From CAZSAK01 sp964605155 (lineage in GTDB: Bacteria; Pseudomonadota; Gammaproteobacteria; SZUA-140): DNA of 64,000 nucleotides. Below are positions 63,699 through 64,000 of the stretch, one piece after another; the first letter of the stretch is position 1; the number at the start of each line of letters is the position of its first letter. Below the pieces are notes generated by a model that saw only the letters and a list, made by a program, of their open reading frames with translations, made no database searches and was not told the origin of the DNA. Made by a program: the position numbers and the translations under genes. The stretch covers positions 1 through 64,000 of the forward strand of contig CAZSAK010000003.1 in assembly GCA_964605155.1 (NCBI GenBank). Reading direction: 5' to 3'.

Positions 63699-64000
63699 GT
63701 GGATAGCGTTGATTTAAAAAAGCCTGATTTATATATCAATCGTGAATTAAGCCATCTGGAATTCAACCGGCGGGTATTACTGCAGGCGGAAGACGAGACC
63801 ATCCCGCTGCTTGAGCGACTCCGCTATCTTTACCTTTCATCTACAATCATGGATGAGTTTTTCGAGGTCCGCGTCGCGGGACTGAAGCAGATGGCCAAGG
63901 CGGGGTCATCGCAGACCGGTCTTGATAACCTGGCGCCCATGGAGGTACTGAGGACAATCCAGAACCGGGCGCGGGAACTGGTCGACAAACAGTACCAGAT
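63699..64000 (+). CDS. ppk1: Polyphosphate kinase 1 (N-terminal part; cut by window edge)
   Basis: The frame is open from a GTG at 63699 to the window edge, about 100 codons. It begins VDSVDLKKPDLYINRELS and continues S-H-L-E-F-N-R-R-V-L-L-Q-A and L-L-E-R-L-R-Y-L-Y-L-S-S-T-I-M-D-E-F-F-E-V-R-V-A-G-L. This is the conserved N-terminus of Ppk1, which makes polyphosphate from ATP. The catalytic histidines lie beyond the window. It is divergent from the pyruvate-kinase-like gene, and a Pho-box-like array precedes it. Confidence 0.93.
   Translation, partial: MDSVDLKKPDLYINRELSHLEFNRRVLLQAEDETIPLLERLRYLYLSSTIMDEFFEVRVAGLKQMAKAGSSQTGLDNLAPMEVLRTIQNRARELVDKQYQ

Noticed and set aside
1..64000. Search for tRNA, rRNA, insertion sequences and phage genes
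   Set aside because: No cloverleaf-like sequence with CCA-type ends, no transposase or integrase motif and no long terminal inverted repeats were seen by eye in the gaps; a covariance-model scan could still find a small RNA.

Overview
The window is a contiguous piece of chromosome from a moderately GC-rich Gammaproteobacterium. The evidence is the gene content and order: rnfABCDGE followed by nth, metG divergent from apbC (mrp) and then dcd, purM-purN divergent from a DUF2066 gene, a PgsA-like enzyme, a PerM-like transporter and hda, proS next to a lytic transglycosylase gene, clpB with a sigma-32 type promoter, and a Pst operon with the long PstC/PstA permeases found in part of this class. 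An affiliation near the sulfur-oxidising or Chromatiales-like lineages is only a guess. I see no transposase, integrase, CRISPR array, tRNA or rRNA. Genes are densely packed, on both strands, and look vertically inherited.

Layout. 1-2816 (minus): a large exported protein built of about 21 Asp-box-like repeats, running off the left edge. 2921-9293 (minus): DUF1841, nth and the complete rnfABCDGE electron-transport operon. 9483-13471: metG, then divergent apbC and dcd. 13559-19754: a DUF3108 protein, an M14 carboxypeptidase-like enzyme and, divergent from it, a tight operon of a GNAT/C39-peptidase fusion, a RimK-like ATP-grasp ligase and an RMD1/DUF155 membrane protein. 19788-25297: purN-purM and the DUF2066/CDP-alcohol phosphotransferase/PerM/hda group. 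25393-33797: a probable operon of a VTT (TVP38) membrane protein, a debranching-type glycosidase, a GT4 glycosyltransferase, an alkaline-phosphatase/EEP fusion enzyme and PolX.

34157-45297 holds mostly small genes: DUF6763, wrbA, an arsC-like gene, a DUF4398 lipoprotein, YihY, YqhA, a Crp/Fnr regulator with SPW and DUF2892-like membrane proteins, an aspartase-type lyase, acyP, a Met/His-rich exported protein, a lytic transglycosylase, proS and nadC. 45450-47785: two tandem DUF1538 membrane proteins with a PII-like and a CBS protein. 47949-55636: clpB, a PilZ protein, acnA followed by a DUF481 protein, and a short-chain dehydrogenase. 55754-64000: pstC-pstA-pstB-phoU (no pstS), a divergent pyruvate-kinase-like gene and the start of ppk1. 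Candidate Pho boxes precede pstC, the pyruvate-kinase-like gene and ppk1, so this end looks like a phosphate-starvation regulon.

The three groups most worth study are the GNAT-C39/ATP-grasp/RMD1 operon with its M14 neighbour (possible peptide or protein tagging and trimming), the DUF1538 pair with PII and CBS sensors (possible nucleotide-gated transport), and the VTT/glycosidase/GT4/phosphodiesterase operon (possible glycolipid or envelope glycan remodelling). Individual families in each are known; the combined functions are inferred.
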